Shown: positions 25,379 through 34,945 of the stretch, one piece after another
Numbering within the stretch: the first letter of the stretch is position 1
How the letters are laid out: each line of letters starts with the position of its first letter
DNA from: Bacteroides fragilis
GTDB taxonomy: Bacteria > Bacteroidota > Bacteroidia > Bacteroidales > Bacteroidaceae
DNA length: 64,000 nucleotides
Assembly: GCF_002849695.1 (NCBI RefSeq)
Contig: NZ_CP018937.1
Span: 3,224,001 to 3,288,000 of the forward strand
Reading direction: 5' to 3'
Position numbers and translations under genes: made by a program
The notes under the pieces: generated by a model
The model's database searches: none
Told to the model about the DNA's origin: nothing
The model's input: only the letters and a program-made list of their open reading frames with translations

Positions 25379-26590
25379 TCATAACAATGCTTTGATAGCG
25401 TCCGTTATCTCTTTATCGGTTTTCTCCATTCCATATCCCTGAATGACTTTTCTGACCACGCGGTCCTGATCTAATATAAAGAAGAAAGGTGCCGCGCCAT
25501 ATGTCCGGTATGACTTGACAATGCCTTCATCACCACATAGGAATCTATAGTTTATCTGGTTCTTATCCGCATAAGTCCGCAGCGAATGAGGTTTGCGTCC
25601 CCAGATTTCTATAGAAACCACTTCAAATTCATCGGCATTGAACTTCTCTTTCAGCCCGTTCAGAAAGGGAATGGATGCATGACAAGCACCGCATCCGATA
25701 CCGGTCAGATTCACTAAAAGCACTTTACTCTTAAGATTAGATAACGACACCGGATTCTCGTACATATCTTTCAACATCCAGTCGGGAGCTTTCTTCCCTA
25801 TAAGTTCTCTTGCCGAAAGTTGGGTAGTCTTTCCTTTCTCACCATACTTACGGATTTCATAGTCTTGGGGCAAATAATCATATAAGTTAAAATCGGCCAT
25901 GGACAATTGATTCAACACTACATCCGAACATATATTGGCAGAAATCTGATGCGACATTTCCCTGCGGACTTTATAAGGCAAATCATCCGATTTATTAATC
26001 CACAGTTCGTAAATCGAGGTCGGGTCCCCTAAGTCAAAAGGAGGTTTCGGTATGTAGTACGCTTTTCCAAAAAATTCAACCTGTCTGTCTTCATGTATCA
26101 CCAACTTGAAGTAATACGCTTCTCCTAAATCCTTCCATTCGGTTGTGATGCTATCCCCCGTACTCAAAGCATATCCGATGATATTCCGGCTGTAACAGAA
26201 AAACGGAGGACCCACCAACCTGAAAGGAAGTTTTCTGGTCGTGAAATCATCGATCATAATCCCTTTATGCTCATGAAAACTTATCATTTTCACTTTTCCA
26301 TCATAACCAAATTCAAATCGCGTCGTATCTTTGGCGTTAAGAGCCACATAACTTGCACCGATAGTCGAATCAGAAGGATTAGTGTATTCTTTAATAAACC
26401 GAAAAGAATTAGTTATAGCAGCCGTATCACCGGGTTGCCAGGACTGAGATTGTTCATGGTAAGAAGCTGATTCTACCTTATCAAGATTACTTAGAACTTT
26501 TTTCAAATAAGTTCTCATATCCACATCATTCTTACCACAGACATTCATGACTAATAAGAATGAAATAACAGATAATAAAATGGACTTCAT
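25379..26590 (-). CDS. TlpA-like thiol-disulfide oxidoreductase, secreted
   Basis: The 403-residue protein has an N-terminal signal sequence. An unknown region of about 260 residues is followed by a thioredoxin-like domain with the active site CGAC near residue 300 in GIGCGACHASIPF. Such Bacteroides proteins act in the periplasm, often on cytochrome or outer-membrane proteins. A promoter box (TATATTTG, minus strand, 26615-26622) lies 25 bases before the start. Confidence 0.8.
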   Translation of the reverse strand: MKSILLSVISFLLVMNVCGKNDVDMRTYLKKVLSNLDKVESASYHEQSQSWQPGDTAAITNSFRFIKEYTNPSDSTIGASYVALNAKDTTRFEFGYDGKVKMISFHEHKGIMIDDFTTRKLPFRLVGPPFFCYSRNIIGYALSTGDSITTEWKDLGEAYYFKLVIHEDRQVEFFGKAYYIPKPPFDLGDPTSIYELWINKSDDLPYKVRREMSHQISANICSDVVLNQLSMADFNLYDYLPQDYEIRKYGEKGKTTQLSARELIGKKAPDWMLKDMYENPVSLSNLKSKVLLVNLTGIGCGACHASIPFLNGLKEKFNADEFEVVSIEIWGRKPHSLRTYADKNQINYRFLCGDEGIVKSYRTYGAAPFFFILDQDRVVRKVIQGYGMEKTDKEITDAIKALL

Positions 26591-27342
26591 AGTACTTTAT
26601 ATTTTAGACATACACAAATATAGCCAATGAAAGTAGAAATCAACAACCGGCATCTTAACTTTTATACTTAATAATAATATTATAGTATCTACTAACTTTT
26701 CATAGAAAGTCAGAGTTTTAAAAGCCTAAAAACAAACAGATGCATATATCTCTATTTTAACATCAAAAAGAAACTATTTTCCCTTTTTGAACAACACACT
26801 TTATATTAAAAACCGGTGCAGCAGAAGAATACAACGCATAGATATGACATTTACATACAGAAAGTTGCATCATATTGAGTAAATATGCTATTTCATATAA
26901 CAAAAGACCTTACTCTTTTCCAAAAAGAAGTAAGTGTTTTCCCGAAAAGAAGTTAGTCTTTTGTTCGGAAGAAGCTAATCTTTTGTCCGAAAGAAGTTAA
27001 TAACGCAAAAAGAAGGCGTAAAATACAAGTTTCCTGAAATTATCGGAGGCTTCAGAAGGGATATGTGTCAACTATCATTTTAAAGGTTCAATCCGACCTA
27101 CAACGACAGAAGATGTCTAAAAACAAGGATCACCAACCATATGCTTGATAAAAAGGTAAAATCACATCATTTTGATTCTGTCTGATGGGAAAATAAGAGC
27201 CTTTTCGGAAGCAGTCGCAAACGAGGCCGGAAAGAAACGAATACAGACCGTATTGAAAATACAGAATGATACTTCATTGTGTATCTGTCAAAATGCAAAT
27301 TTTCGCCTCAGCCGTTTTCCTTTCCTCTGCTCTTTACCACTC
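26591..27342. other. 750-bp intergenic stretch with a tandem array
   Basis: Apart from the promoter of the TlpA-like gene at its left end and the 22-bp tandem array at 26914-27000, I see no gene or RNA structure. A short plus-strand frame from 27172 runs into the antiporter gene and is not supported. Confidence 0.5.
26914..27000. repeat. Tandem array A: four units of 21-22 bp
   Basis: Units start at 26914, 26935, 26957 and 26979. The best-conserved unit contains TCTTTTGTCCGAAAGA, an imperfect dyad, followed by the 6-base linker AGTTAA. Sequence between units varies but the period is kept. Confidence 0.8.
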
Positions 27343-29601
27343 TTACTTCTTCCGCACCAAAAACTGCCTGATCTTCTCCCTGTCTCCTACCACCCAAACC
27401 AAATCTCCCAATTGGAAAACTATAGCCTGATTCACCGGAACCAATTCACCCTCTCGTTCAAGGGCTACGACGAGACTATCATATCTTTTTCCTAACCGGG
27501 ACTGGGCAATGCTTTTGTTCAGAAACGGAAAATCTTCATCTACCGTGAATGAATGAAGCGTCACATCTTGTTTTATGTTCTTTTCATCCGGCAAATCCTG
27601 TCTGTTCTCAAGTTCCGTCCGGAACTCTTGCAGCTGTCCGCCTGTTCCGACCACTACTAACTTATCCTGCGGATAAATTCGTTCGGAACTTTGTGGAATG
27701 TATATTCTCCGCTCCCCTCTGACAATACTTACTATATTGACACCAAACTCCCGCCTGAAAGGGAGTTCATCCAATGACTGACCGATATAAGACGAATAAG
27801 GAGACACCCAAACGGAAGTCAGCTCAACATCTTTGTCATTAAACTCACTGTTAAAACGACTTTTCAGAGGATAACGTTTGCGGGCAGCTTCTTCCCTTCC
27901 GTTCAGATTGGTCAGGAAGTGTGTTTCCAGATGCGAATATTGCGTGAGGTTCTCCCTGAAAATAAGAATCAATGCCAATACGGCAACGGCTATCACAATG
28001 CCTATCCCATAATTGAGGCTGAAGTAACTGATAACGACCCCTGCAATGAAAAAGACGGCAACCGACACACGGAACAAAATCAGCGCGACCAACCGTCCGT
28101 GATTGTAATTATCATCATTCCACAACTTTAAAAATACATCCGGGGAATTATACTTATCTGAAACAAGTGCCCACAGGAAAGGTGTCATCAACAGAAGTGT
28201 GACCAGACACATCCCTATGTTTACCCATCGCCCGGGAGCATCGAACATCTCGTTTATCGTGGGATAAACAGTTTGCACAGACAATAACCAAATCGCCGTG
28301 AGAAGGACACTATAGATAATCACTCTTCCGACAATCGTCTTCAACAACCGCTTCCAATCGCTGTCATGATTGACCGTCTTCTTACCGGAAGCATAGCGAT
28401 CCAGACTTTCCCTGGTTTTAGGCGGAAGTATTTTATAAAGCCATTCGGCCAACGGATTTGCCAACCGGATGAAATAAGGAGTTGTGAATGTAGTAATCAC
28501 CGATACCGCAACAATAATCGGAGGGATAAAACTATCCAGTACTTTGAGTGAAGCCCCCAGCCCTGCGATAATGAAAGCGAACTCTCCTATCTGGGCAAGG
28601 CTGAATCCTGACTTGACGGAAACCTTCAACGGTTCACCGGATAATAAAACTCCCAATGAAGAAAATATAGATTTACCCACAAGAGTTACCAAAGTAATGA
28701 TGACCACCGGCCAGGCATACTGCACCAAGACAGCCGGATTGACCAACATACCGACAGAGACAAAGAAAATAGCTCCGAAAAGATCTTTCACCGGCTGGAT
28801 GATATGTTCTATGTGTTCGGCCTCAACCGTCTCGGCAAGGATAGATCCCATAATGAAAGCACCCAGTGCAGCCGAGAATCCTGTACGGGTAGCCAACACA
28901 ACCATTCCCAGACAAAGTCCCAGCGAAACGATCAGTAAGGTTTCGTTATTCATCAGCCGTTTTGCTTTTTTCAAAAAGAACGGAAGGATAAATATCCCAA
29001 TCAGGAACCATAGGATCAGAAAGAAAACAACCTTCAACACACTCATCAACAGCTCTTCACCTACAAACTCCTTACTCACTGCCATTGTAGAAAGGATGAC
29101 CATCATCAGGATAGCGATCAGATCTTCAACTACCAATGTCCCGAATACAACACCCGTGAAGCGTTGGTTACGTAAGCCGAGATCATCAAACGCTTTGATA
29201 ATAATCGTTGTTGACGACATAGACAACATACCCCCCAGAAAAATAGAATTCATTGTGCTCCAACCTAACAGATGTCCTACCATATAACCGATCAGCAACA
29301 TGCTGATAACTTCGGTGGTTGCCGTGATAAAGGCAGCTGACCCGACATTTATTAATTTCTTAAAACTAAACTCCAACCCAAGGGCGAAAAGTAAAAAAAC
29401 AACTCCTATCTCAGCCCAGATATTGATGTTCTCAATATCACCTACAGTCGGGAAAATCTGCACGTAAGGTCCCGCCAATAATCCGGCGACGATATATCCC
29501 AGTACCAAGGGTTGTTTCAACCATTTGAACAAAAGGGTAATGATACTTGCGGACATCAGTATTAGGGCAAGGTCGGCAATTAAGGTAGGTAAGTGTGACA
29601 T
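27343..29601 (-). CDS. CPA2-family cation/proton antiporter with TrkA-C domain
   Basis: The 752-residue protein has about 12 membrane helices of the Na+/H+ exchanger fold (about 10-390), with GALLA-like GYIVAGLLAGP and ARTGFSAALGAFIMGSIL. A second hydrophobic block follows at 425-545. The C-terminal part has one clear TrkA-C/RCK-like domain (SLDELPFRREFGVNIVSIVR) and a second one at the end (LGDLVWVVGDREKI). It is of the KefB/YbaL kind and probably exchanges K+ or Na+ for protons at the inner membrane. Confidence 0.85.
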   Translation of the reverse strand: MSHLPTLIADLALILMSASIITLLFKWLKQPLVLGYIVAGLLAGPYVQIFPTVGDIENINIWAEIGVVFLLFALGLEFSFKKLINVGSAAFITATTEVISMLLIGYMVGHLLGWSTMNSIFLGGMLSMSSTTIIIKAFDDLGLRNQRFTGVVFGTLVVEDLIAILMMVILSTMAVSKEFVGEELLMSVLKVVFFLILWFLIGIFILPFFLKKAKRLMNNETLLIVSLGLCLGMVVLATRTGFSAALGAFIMGSILAETVEAEHIEHIIQPVKDLFGAIFFVSVGMLVNPAVLVQYAWPVVIITLVTLVGKSIFSSLGVLLSGEPLKVSVKSGFSLAQIGEFAFIIAGLGASLKVLDSFIPPIIVAVSVITTFTTPYFIRLANPLAEWLYKILPPKTRESLDRYASGKKTVNHDSDWKRLLKTIVGRVIIYSVLLTAIWLLSVQTVYPTINEMFDAPGRWVNIGMCLVTLLLMTPFLWALVSDKYNSPDVFLKLWNDDNYNHGRLVALILFRVSVAVFFIAGVVISYFSLNYGIGIVIAVAVLALILIFRENLTQYSHLETHFLTNLNGREEAARKRYPLKSRFNSEFNDKDVELTSVWVSPYSSYIGQSLDELPFRREFGVNIVSIVRGERRIYIPQSSERIYPQDKLVVVGTGGQLQEFRTELENRQDLPDEKNIKQDVTLHSFTVDEDFPFLNKSIAQSRLGKRYDSLVVALEREGELVPVNQAIVFQLGDLVWVVGDREKIRQFLVRKK

Positions 29602-29780
29602 GGCATGTATATTTCGTTAGTAATTCATTCCGTTTATGCTCTTTTATTTGTAAAAAAGAACAATCGACAGTCTATTTGTGTTTCGTCTATATGACATTTA
29701 TTTTGAAACAAAGCGCCGTTGGTCATTGCACAAAATTGAACTTTTCGTGCAAAAAGTATCCACTCTATCCAATATTTCTC

Positions 29781-29788
29781 TATATTTG
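29781..29788 (+). promoter_or_regulatory. Promoter -7 box before the riboswitch
   Basis: TATATTTG matches TAnnTTTG exactly and would start transcription near 29795, just ahead of the aptamer. Confidence 0.6.
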
Positions 29789-29799
29789 TCCCCGAATTG

Positions 29800-29980
29800 G
29801 TTCGGAATCCGTGGTCAACGGACGAAGATTAAAAGGGAATCGGGTGTAAATCCCGGACAGTCCCGCTGCTGTGAAGCTCTGTATAACATCTTATCAATAA
29901 ACCAATTACAAACCACTGACGGAAAAGGAAACGTCGGGAAGGTCCGATAAGATGTAGAGTCAGTCAGAAGACCTGCCATT
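29800..29980 (+). ncRNA. Cobalamin riboswitch
   Basis: Conserved aptamer blocks are present in order: AAAAGGGAATCGGGTG (29830-29845), AATCCCGGACAGTCCCGC (29848-29865) with GCTGTGAAGCTC after it, the ACTGACGG region, and GTCAGTCAGAAGACCTGCC (29959-29977), which contains the B12-box-like 3' part. About 150 bases of further leader, with a GGAC/GTCC hairpin, separate it from the carboxylase operon starting at 30128. It should sense adenosyl- or methylcobalamin and modulate that operon. Confidence 0.92.
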
Positions 29981-30127
29981 CAATGAATAAGAGCTTTTTT
30001 ACCTCGTGGGTTAGGAAAGAAAGCATCGTTGTTAAGCCCCAAATCGTAGAAATACTGTGTTTTCATCGGGTGGACTCATGTCCGCAGGGTGGAAAGCATG
30101 AATATGTGTATTCCATTTAATTGAGAA

Positions 30128-31648
30128 ATGAATATGATTAAAAGAATCTTAGTCGCCAACCGCGGCGAAATAGCCGTGAGAGTGATGCGCTCCTGCCGGG
30201 AGATGGAAATAACGAGCATTGCCGTTTTCTCGGAAGCGGACCGAACAGCGAAGCATGTGCTCTATGCCGACGAAGCTTACTGCATCGGCCCGGCAGCATC
30301 GAAAGAGAGTTATCTGAATATAGAAAAGATTATCGAAGTGGCAAAGTCGTGCCGCGCAGACGCCATCCACCCGGGATACGGGTTCTTGTCCGAAAATGCA
30401 ACCTTTGCCCGTCGTTGTCGTGAAGAGGGGATCATCTTCATCGGTCCAGACCCGGAAACCATGGAGGCGATGGGAGATAAGATTTCGGCACGTATCAAGA
30501 TGATAGAAGCCGGTGTACCGGTGGTTCCGGGTACTCAAGAAAACCTGAAGAGCCTTGAAGAAGCGGTAGAACTCTGCAATCAAATCGGTTATCCGGTAAT
30601 GCTGAAAGCCTCGATGGGAGGTGGCGGAAAGGGTATGCGGCTGATTCATCGTGCAGATGAAGTGGAAGAGGCCTACACAACCGCCAAGAGCGAATCACTT
30701 TCGTCATTCGGCGACGACACGGTTTACCTGGAGAAATTTGTAGAAGAACCACATCACATCGAGTTCCAGATTCTGGGCGACAAGCATGGCAACGTGATTC
30801 ATCTGTGTGAACGTGAATGTTCGGTGCAACGCCGCAACCAGAAGATTGTGGAAGAGAGCCCTTCGGTGTTCGTCACTCCTGAACTACGCCGGGATATGGG
30901 AGAAAAAGCAGTGGCCGCCGCCAAAGCCGTGAACTATGTCGGAGCGGGAACTATCGAATTTCTGGTGGACAAGCACCGCAACTATTACTTCCTGGAAATG
31001 AACACGCGCCTGCAAGTGGAACATCCGATTACCGAAGAGGTAGTCGGCGTAGATTTAGTGAAAGAGCAGATTAAAGTGGCCGAAGGACAGGTGTTGCAAC
31101 TGAAACAGGAAGATATCCAGCAACGCGGACATGCCATCGAATGCCGCATCTGCGCAGAAGATACAGAAATGAACTTCATGCCCAGCCCGGGTGTCATCAA
31201 GCAGATTACGGAGCCAAACGGCATCGGGGTGCGCATCGACAGCTATGTATACGAAGGTTACGAGATTCCGATTTATTATGACCCGATGATCGGCAAGCTG
31301 ATTGTATGGGCAACCACACGCGAATACGCCATCGAACGGATGCGCCGTGTACTCCACGAATATAAGCTGACAGGAGTAAAGAACAACATCAGTTATCTGC
31401 GCGCCATCATGGATACTCCCGACTTTGTAGAAGGGCATTACGATACGGGATTCATCAGCAAAAACGGGGAAGTGCTCCAACACTGCATCACCCGTACCAG
31501 CGAACGTGCAGAGAACATCGCACTGATCGCCGCTTACATGGATTACCTGATGAACCTGGAGGAGAATAACAGCGGACTGGCTGCGGACAACCGCCCGATC
31601 AGCAAATGGAAAGAATTCGGACTGCACAAAGGGGTATTAAGAATATAG
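30128..31648 (+). CDS. Biotin carboxylase subunit of an acyl-CoA carboxylase
   Basis: The 506-residue protein begins with the biotin carboxylase signature KRILVANRGEIAVRVMR. It has the ATP-grasp GGGGKGMR loop (about residues 167-174), HIEFQILGDKHGN, and the catalytic EMNTRLQVEHP region. It carboxylates biotin on the partner carrier protein using ATP and bicarbonate. A start at 30134 is possible. It is the first gene of a three-gene operon preceded by the cobalamin riboswitch. Confidence 0.92.
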   Translation: MNMIKRILVANRGEIAVRVMRSCREMEITSIAVFSEADRTAKHVLYADEAYCIGPAASKESYLNIEKIIEVAKSCRADAIHPGYGFLSENATFARRCREEGIIFIGPDPETMEAMGDKISARIKMIEAGVPVVPGTQENLKSLEEAVELCNQIGYPVMLKASMGGGGKGMRLIHRADEVEEAYTTAKSESLSSFGDDTVYLEKFVEEPHHIEFQILGDKHGNVIHLCERECSVQRRNQKIVEESPSVFVTPELRRDMGEKAVAAAKAVNYVGAGTIEFLVDKHRNYYFLEMNTRLQVEHPITEEVVGVDLVKEQIKVAEGQVLQLKQEDIQQRGHAIECRICAEDTEMNFMPSPGVIKQITEPNGIGVRIDSYVYEGYEIPIYYDPMIGKLIVWATTREYAIERMRRVLHEYKLTGVKNNISYLRAIMDTPDFVEGHYDTGFISKNGEVLQHCITRTSERAENIALIAAYMDYLMNLEENNSGLAADNRPISKWKEFGLHKGVLRI

Positions 31649-31654
31649 AAGAGT

Positions 31655-32155
31655 ATGGAAATACATATAGGAAATCGCGTGGCCGAGATAGAACTGGTCA
31701 GCAAAGAAGATAACAAAGTGGTACTCACCATCGACGGAAAAACGTTCGAAGCGGACGTTGTCATGGCAGAGAACGGGAATTGCAACATCCTGATGGACGG
31801 ACGCAGCTCCAACGCCCAACTGATTCGCAAAGAGAACGGAAAGAGTTACAAAGTGAATACACACTACAGCAGTTTCAATGTCGAGATTGTGGACAGTCAG
31901 GCAAAATATCTGCGGATGCGCAAGAAAGGTGAAGAAACACAGAACGACCGCATCATTTCGCCCATGCCGGGCAAGGTAGTGAAAATCCCCGTCAGTGTGG
32001 GACAGGAGATGAAAGCCGGAGAAACTGTCATCGTCATCGAAGCGATGAAGATGCAGAGTAACTACAAGGTGACTTCGGACTGTCGGATTAAAGAGATTCT
32101 GGTACAGGAAGGTGATAATATCGCCGGAGACCAGACGTTGATAACGTTAGAATAA
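31655..32155 (+). CDS. Biotin carboxyl carrier protein
   Basis: The 166-residue protein ends in a biotinyl domain. The biotin attachment site is EAMKM with Lys132, framed by SPMPGKVVKI and GDNIAGDQTL. A linker of about 95 residues precedes it. It shuttles carboxylated biotin between the carboxylase and the carboxyltransferase encoded on either side. It is 6 bases downstream of the first and 17 bases upstream of the second. Confidence 0.92.
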   Translation: MEIHIGNRVAEIELVSKEDNKVVLTIDGKTFEADVVMAENGNCNILMDGRSSNAQLIRKENGKSYKVNTHYSSFNVEIVDSQAKYLRMRKKGEETQNDRIISPMPGKVVKIPVSVGQEMKAGETVIVIEAMKMQSNYKVTSDCRIKEILVQEGDNIAGDQTLITLE

Positions 32156-32172
32156 GGAATAATAGAAAGACA

Positions 32173-33708
32173 ATGGAAGAAGTAAATAAAGCCTATGCCA
32201 CGTTCGAAGAGCGTGACCGTATCGCTTCCCAAGGCGGAGGCGCTGCCAAGATTGAAATACAACATGCGAGCGGAAAGATGACTGCCCGCGAACGCATCGA
32301 TATGTTACTGGACAAGGGAACATTTGTGGAACTTGACAAGCTGATGGTGCACCGCTGCACCAACTATGGCATGGACCGTAACAAGGTTCCGGGCGATGGT
32401 GTGGTGTCGGGTTACGGAAAGATCGACGGCCGTCAAGTGTTTGTCTACGCTTACGACTTCACCGTTTACGGTGGTTCGCTCTCAGCATCGAATGCCAAGA
32501 AGATAGTCAAGGTACAACAACTGGCTTTGAAGAATGGCGCGCCGATCATCGCACTGAACGACTCGGGCGGTGCACGTATCCAGGAAGGAATCGAAAGCCT
32601 GTCGGGCTATGCCGACATCTTTTACCAGAACACGATGGCAAGCGGCGTGATCCCGCAGATTTCGGCTATCCTCGGTCCATGCGCCGGAGGTGCCTGCTAC
32701 TCTCCGGCACTGACGGATTTCATCTTTATGGTGAAGGAGAAAAGCCATATGTTCGTCACCGGACCGGATGTGGTAAAGACGGTGATCCACGAAGAAGTCA
32801 GCAAAGAAGAACTGGGCGGTGCCATGACGCACAGCAGCAAGAGTGGTGTAACGCATTTCATAGCAAACACCGAGGAAGAATTGCTGATGTCGATCCGCGA
32901 GCTGCTCTCCTTCCTCCCGCAAAACAATATGGACGAAACGCGCAAGCAGAACTGCACCGATGACATCAACCGCGAAGATGCATCACTCGGCAGCATTATC
33001 CCCGCCGACCCGAACATACCGTATGATATGAAAGAGATCATCGAACGGGTTGTTGACGAGGGCTACTTCTTTGAAGTGATGCAGAACTTTGCCAAAAACA
33101 TCATCATCGGTTTTGCCCGCTTAGCCGGACGCTCGGTAGGTATCGTGGCCAACCAGCCGGCATACCTGGCGGGTGTGCTCGACATCGATGCCAGCGACAA
33201 GGCAAGCCGTTTCATCCGCTTCTGCGACTGTTTCAACATTCCTCTGATTACGTTCGAAGACGTTCCGGGCTTCCTGCCGGGATATACGCAGGAGAACAAC
33301 GGCATCATCCGCCACGGTGCCAAAATAGTGTATGCCTTTGCCGAGGCCACAGTGCCCAAGCTGACTGTGATCACCCGCAAGGCCTATGGTGGCGCTTACA
33401 TCGTGATGAACTCCAAGCAGACGGGGGCGGACGTGAACTTTGCCTACCCGAGTGCGGAAATTGCCGTGATGGGTGCCGAGGGAGCCGTAAACATCCTGTT
33501 CCGCAAGGCGGACGCAGAGAGCAAAGCCAAAGAACTGGATGCCTACAAAGAGAAGTTTGCCACTCCATACCAGGCTGCCGAACTGGGATTCATCGACGAG
33601 ATCATCCTGCCGAAGCAAACCCGTAAACGCTTGATACAGGCATTGGAGATGACGGAAAACAAAATGCAGACGAATCCGCCGAAGAAACACGGAAACATGC
33701 CGCTGTAG
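32173..33708 (+). CDS. Acyl-CoA (propionyl/methylmalonyl-CoA) carboxyltransferase subunit
   Basis: The 511-residue protein is a PccB-type carboxyltransferase with both crotonase-fold halves: NDSGGARIQEG, GPCAGGACYSPALTDF, then GFARLAGRSVGIVANQP, DVPGFLPG and RKAYGGAYIVM. In Bacteroides, such enzymes work in the succinate-propionate pathway, interconverting methylmalonyl-CoA and propionyl-CoA next to the B12-dependent mutase. Acyl specificity cannot be fixed from sequence alone. Confidence 0.88.
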   Translation: MEEVNKAYATFEERDRIASQGGGAAKIEIQHASGKMTARERIDMLLDKGTFVELDKLMVHRCTNYGMDRNKVPGDGVVSGYGKIDGRQVFVYAYDFTVYGGSLSASNAKKIVKVQQLALKNGAPIIALNDSGGARIQEGIESLSGYADIFYQNTMASGVIPQISAILGPCAGGACYSPALTDFIFMVKEKSHMFVTGPDVVKTVIHEEVSKEELGGAMTHSSKSGVTHFIANTEEELLMSIRELLSFLPQNNMDETRKQNCTDDINREDASLGSIIPADPNIPYDMKEIIERVVDEGYFFEVMQNFAKNIIIGFARLAGRSVGIVANQPAYLAGVLDIDASDKASRFIRFCDCFNIPLITFEDVPGFLPGYTQENNGIIRHGAKIVYAFAEATVPKLTVITRKAYGGAYIVMNSKQTGADVNFAYPSAEIAVMGAEGAVNILFRKADAESKAKELDAYKEKFATPYQAAELGFIDEIILPKQTRKRLIQALEMTENKMQTNPPKKHGNMPL

Positions 33709-33810
33709 GCACAGCAGGCGGACCAAGCAGAGAGAGGGTATATGCGCGGGGGCAAGGCGACCGGAACAAGATTTCGCACGTCTCCCCGCATTTTTCAGGA
33801 AGTTTTATCC

Positions 33811-33818
33811 TATATTTG
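33811..33818 (+). promoter_or_regulatory. Promoter -7 box of the AraC-type gene
   Basis: TATATTTG lies 29 bases before the start at 33848, which separates this gene from the carboxylase operon. Confidence 0.6.
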
Positions 33819-33847
33819 CGTCAGCTAACTCCAAAACCTTTCATCTT

Positions 33848-34732
33848 ATGCCCACTAAGCGCCTTTTCGTCCCCGATGACATTCTCCGTCCGGCACAGCC
33901 GGGTGAAAACAAGAACATACGCCTGCTCCAATACGTCAACTCTACCACACAGGAAAACTTCGACGCTTTCCTGACGCACCATGCCCTGGTATACATCCTC
34001 TCCGGGGTGAAGCAGATCAAGGTAGGGAGCAATCAGTTTGACATCCGCCCCGGAGAACTGTTTCTGATACCAAGGGGAGAGTACGTGATGTCGGAATACA
34101 TTACCGGCGAACATGGGTTCCGCAGCCTGATGTTGTTTTTCAGCAAACGGGTTGCGCAAGGACTGGCCGAACAACTGAGCGGATGTTTGCCGGAACGTAT
34201 ATCGGAAAGGATGCCGACAAAAAGAGAAGCCATAAAGATCATTCCCCACAACCGGGAAATAGAGAAACTGTTTTCTTCGTTGGAGGAATACAGCAAGAGT
34301 AAGAGTCCGTTTATGTGCGAACTGATCCGGCTGAAATTTACCGAACTGGTATACCTGCTTCTGGACAGTCCTTACCGGCAACTGATAGCTTCCTTCCTCC
34401 TGGATGCGGCACGAAGCGAAAGCCCGGCACTGTCAGCCGTGCTCGACCGGCATTTGTATTCCCCGGCCACCGTCAACGAACTGGCTATGCTTTCCGGCAG
34501 AAGCCTGTCGAGCTTTAAGCGGGAGTTTGCCCAGGAATATGGTGAAGCTCCCCGCGGATGGATACGCAGAAAAAAACTGGAACGCGCTGCTTATCTGCTC
34601 GACACGTCGGACAAAACGATCGAAGAAGTAACGGACGCGAGCGGATTTGTAAGTGCGGCACACTTTGCCCGGCTCTTTAAAGAGCAATATCAGATGACAC
34701 CTACTGAATATAGGGGGAGGAATGATGAATGA
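33848..34732 (+). CDS. AraC-family transcriptional regulator
   Basis: The 294-residue protein has an N-terminal cupin-like sensing domain (FDIRPGELFLIPRGEYV) and a C-terminal double HTH (about 195-290: TVNELAMLSGRSLSSFKREF; IEEVTDASGFVSAAHFARLF) ending in MTPTEYR. The ligand and targets are unknown. It has its own promoter and lies between the carboxylase operon and a beta-propeller lipoprotein gene, either of which it could control. Confidence 0.88.
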   Translation: MPTKRLFVPDDILRPAQPGENKNIRLLQYVNSTTQENFDAFLTHHALVYILSGVKQIKVGSNQFDIRPGELFLIPRGEYVMSEYITGEHGFRSLMLFFSKRVAQGLAEQLSGCLPERISERMPTKREAIKIIPHNREIEKLFSSLEEYSKSKSPFMCELIRLKFTELVYLLLDSPYRQLIASFLLDAARSESPALSAVLDRHLYSPATVNELAMLSGRSLSSFKREFAQEYGEAPRGWIRRKKLERAAYLLDTSDKTIEEVTDASGFVSAAHFARLFKEQYQMTPTEYRGRNDE

Positions 34733-34899
34733 TGGGCGAAAAGCGATGAACGATGGACGAGAAGTGAGAAATGGAGATGATCGAAGACCTATATATAAGG
34801 TGTGGGAAGCTGCCGGAACGAAGCATTCGTAAACGTACCCTGAACCAAACAGACCGGAGACTGAACCAAACGGGCAACAACCCGTTCTCTATTTGCTTG

Positions 34900-34907
34900 T
34901 ATCTTTG
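34900..34907 (+). promoter_or_regulatory. Promoter -7 box of the beta-propeller gene
   Basis: TATCTTTG lies 38 bases before the start at 34946. Confidence 0.6.
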
Positions 34908-34945
34908 CTGCATGAAATTCATCTTATGAAATACAAGATCAGCTT

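Noticed and set aside
28484-29287. 267-codon plus-strand frame as a gene
   Set aside because: It lies opposite the antiporter. Its Thr/Ile/Asn-rich product is the usual shadow of membrane-protein codons.
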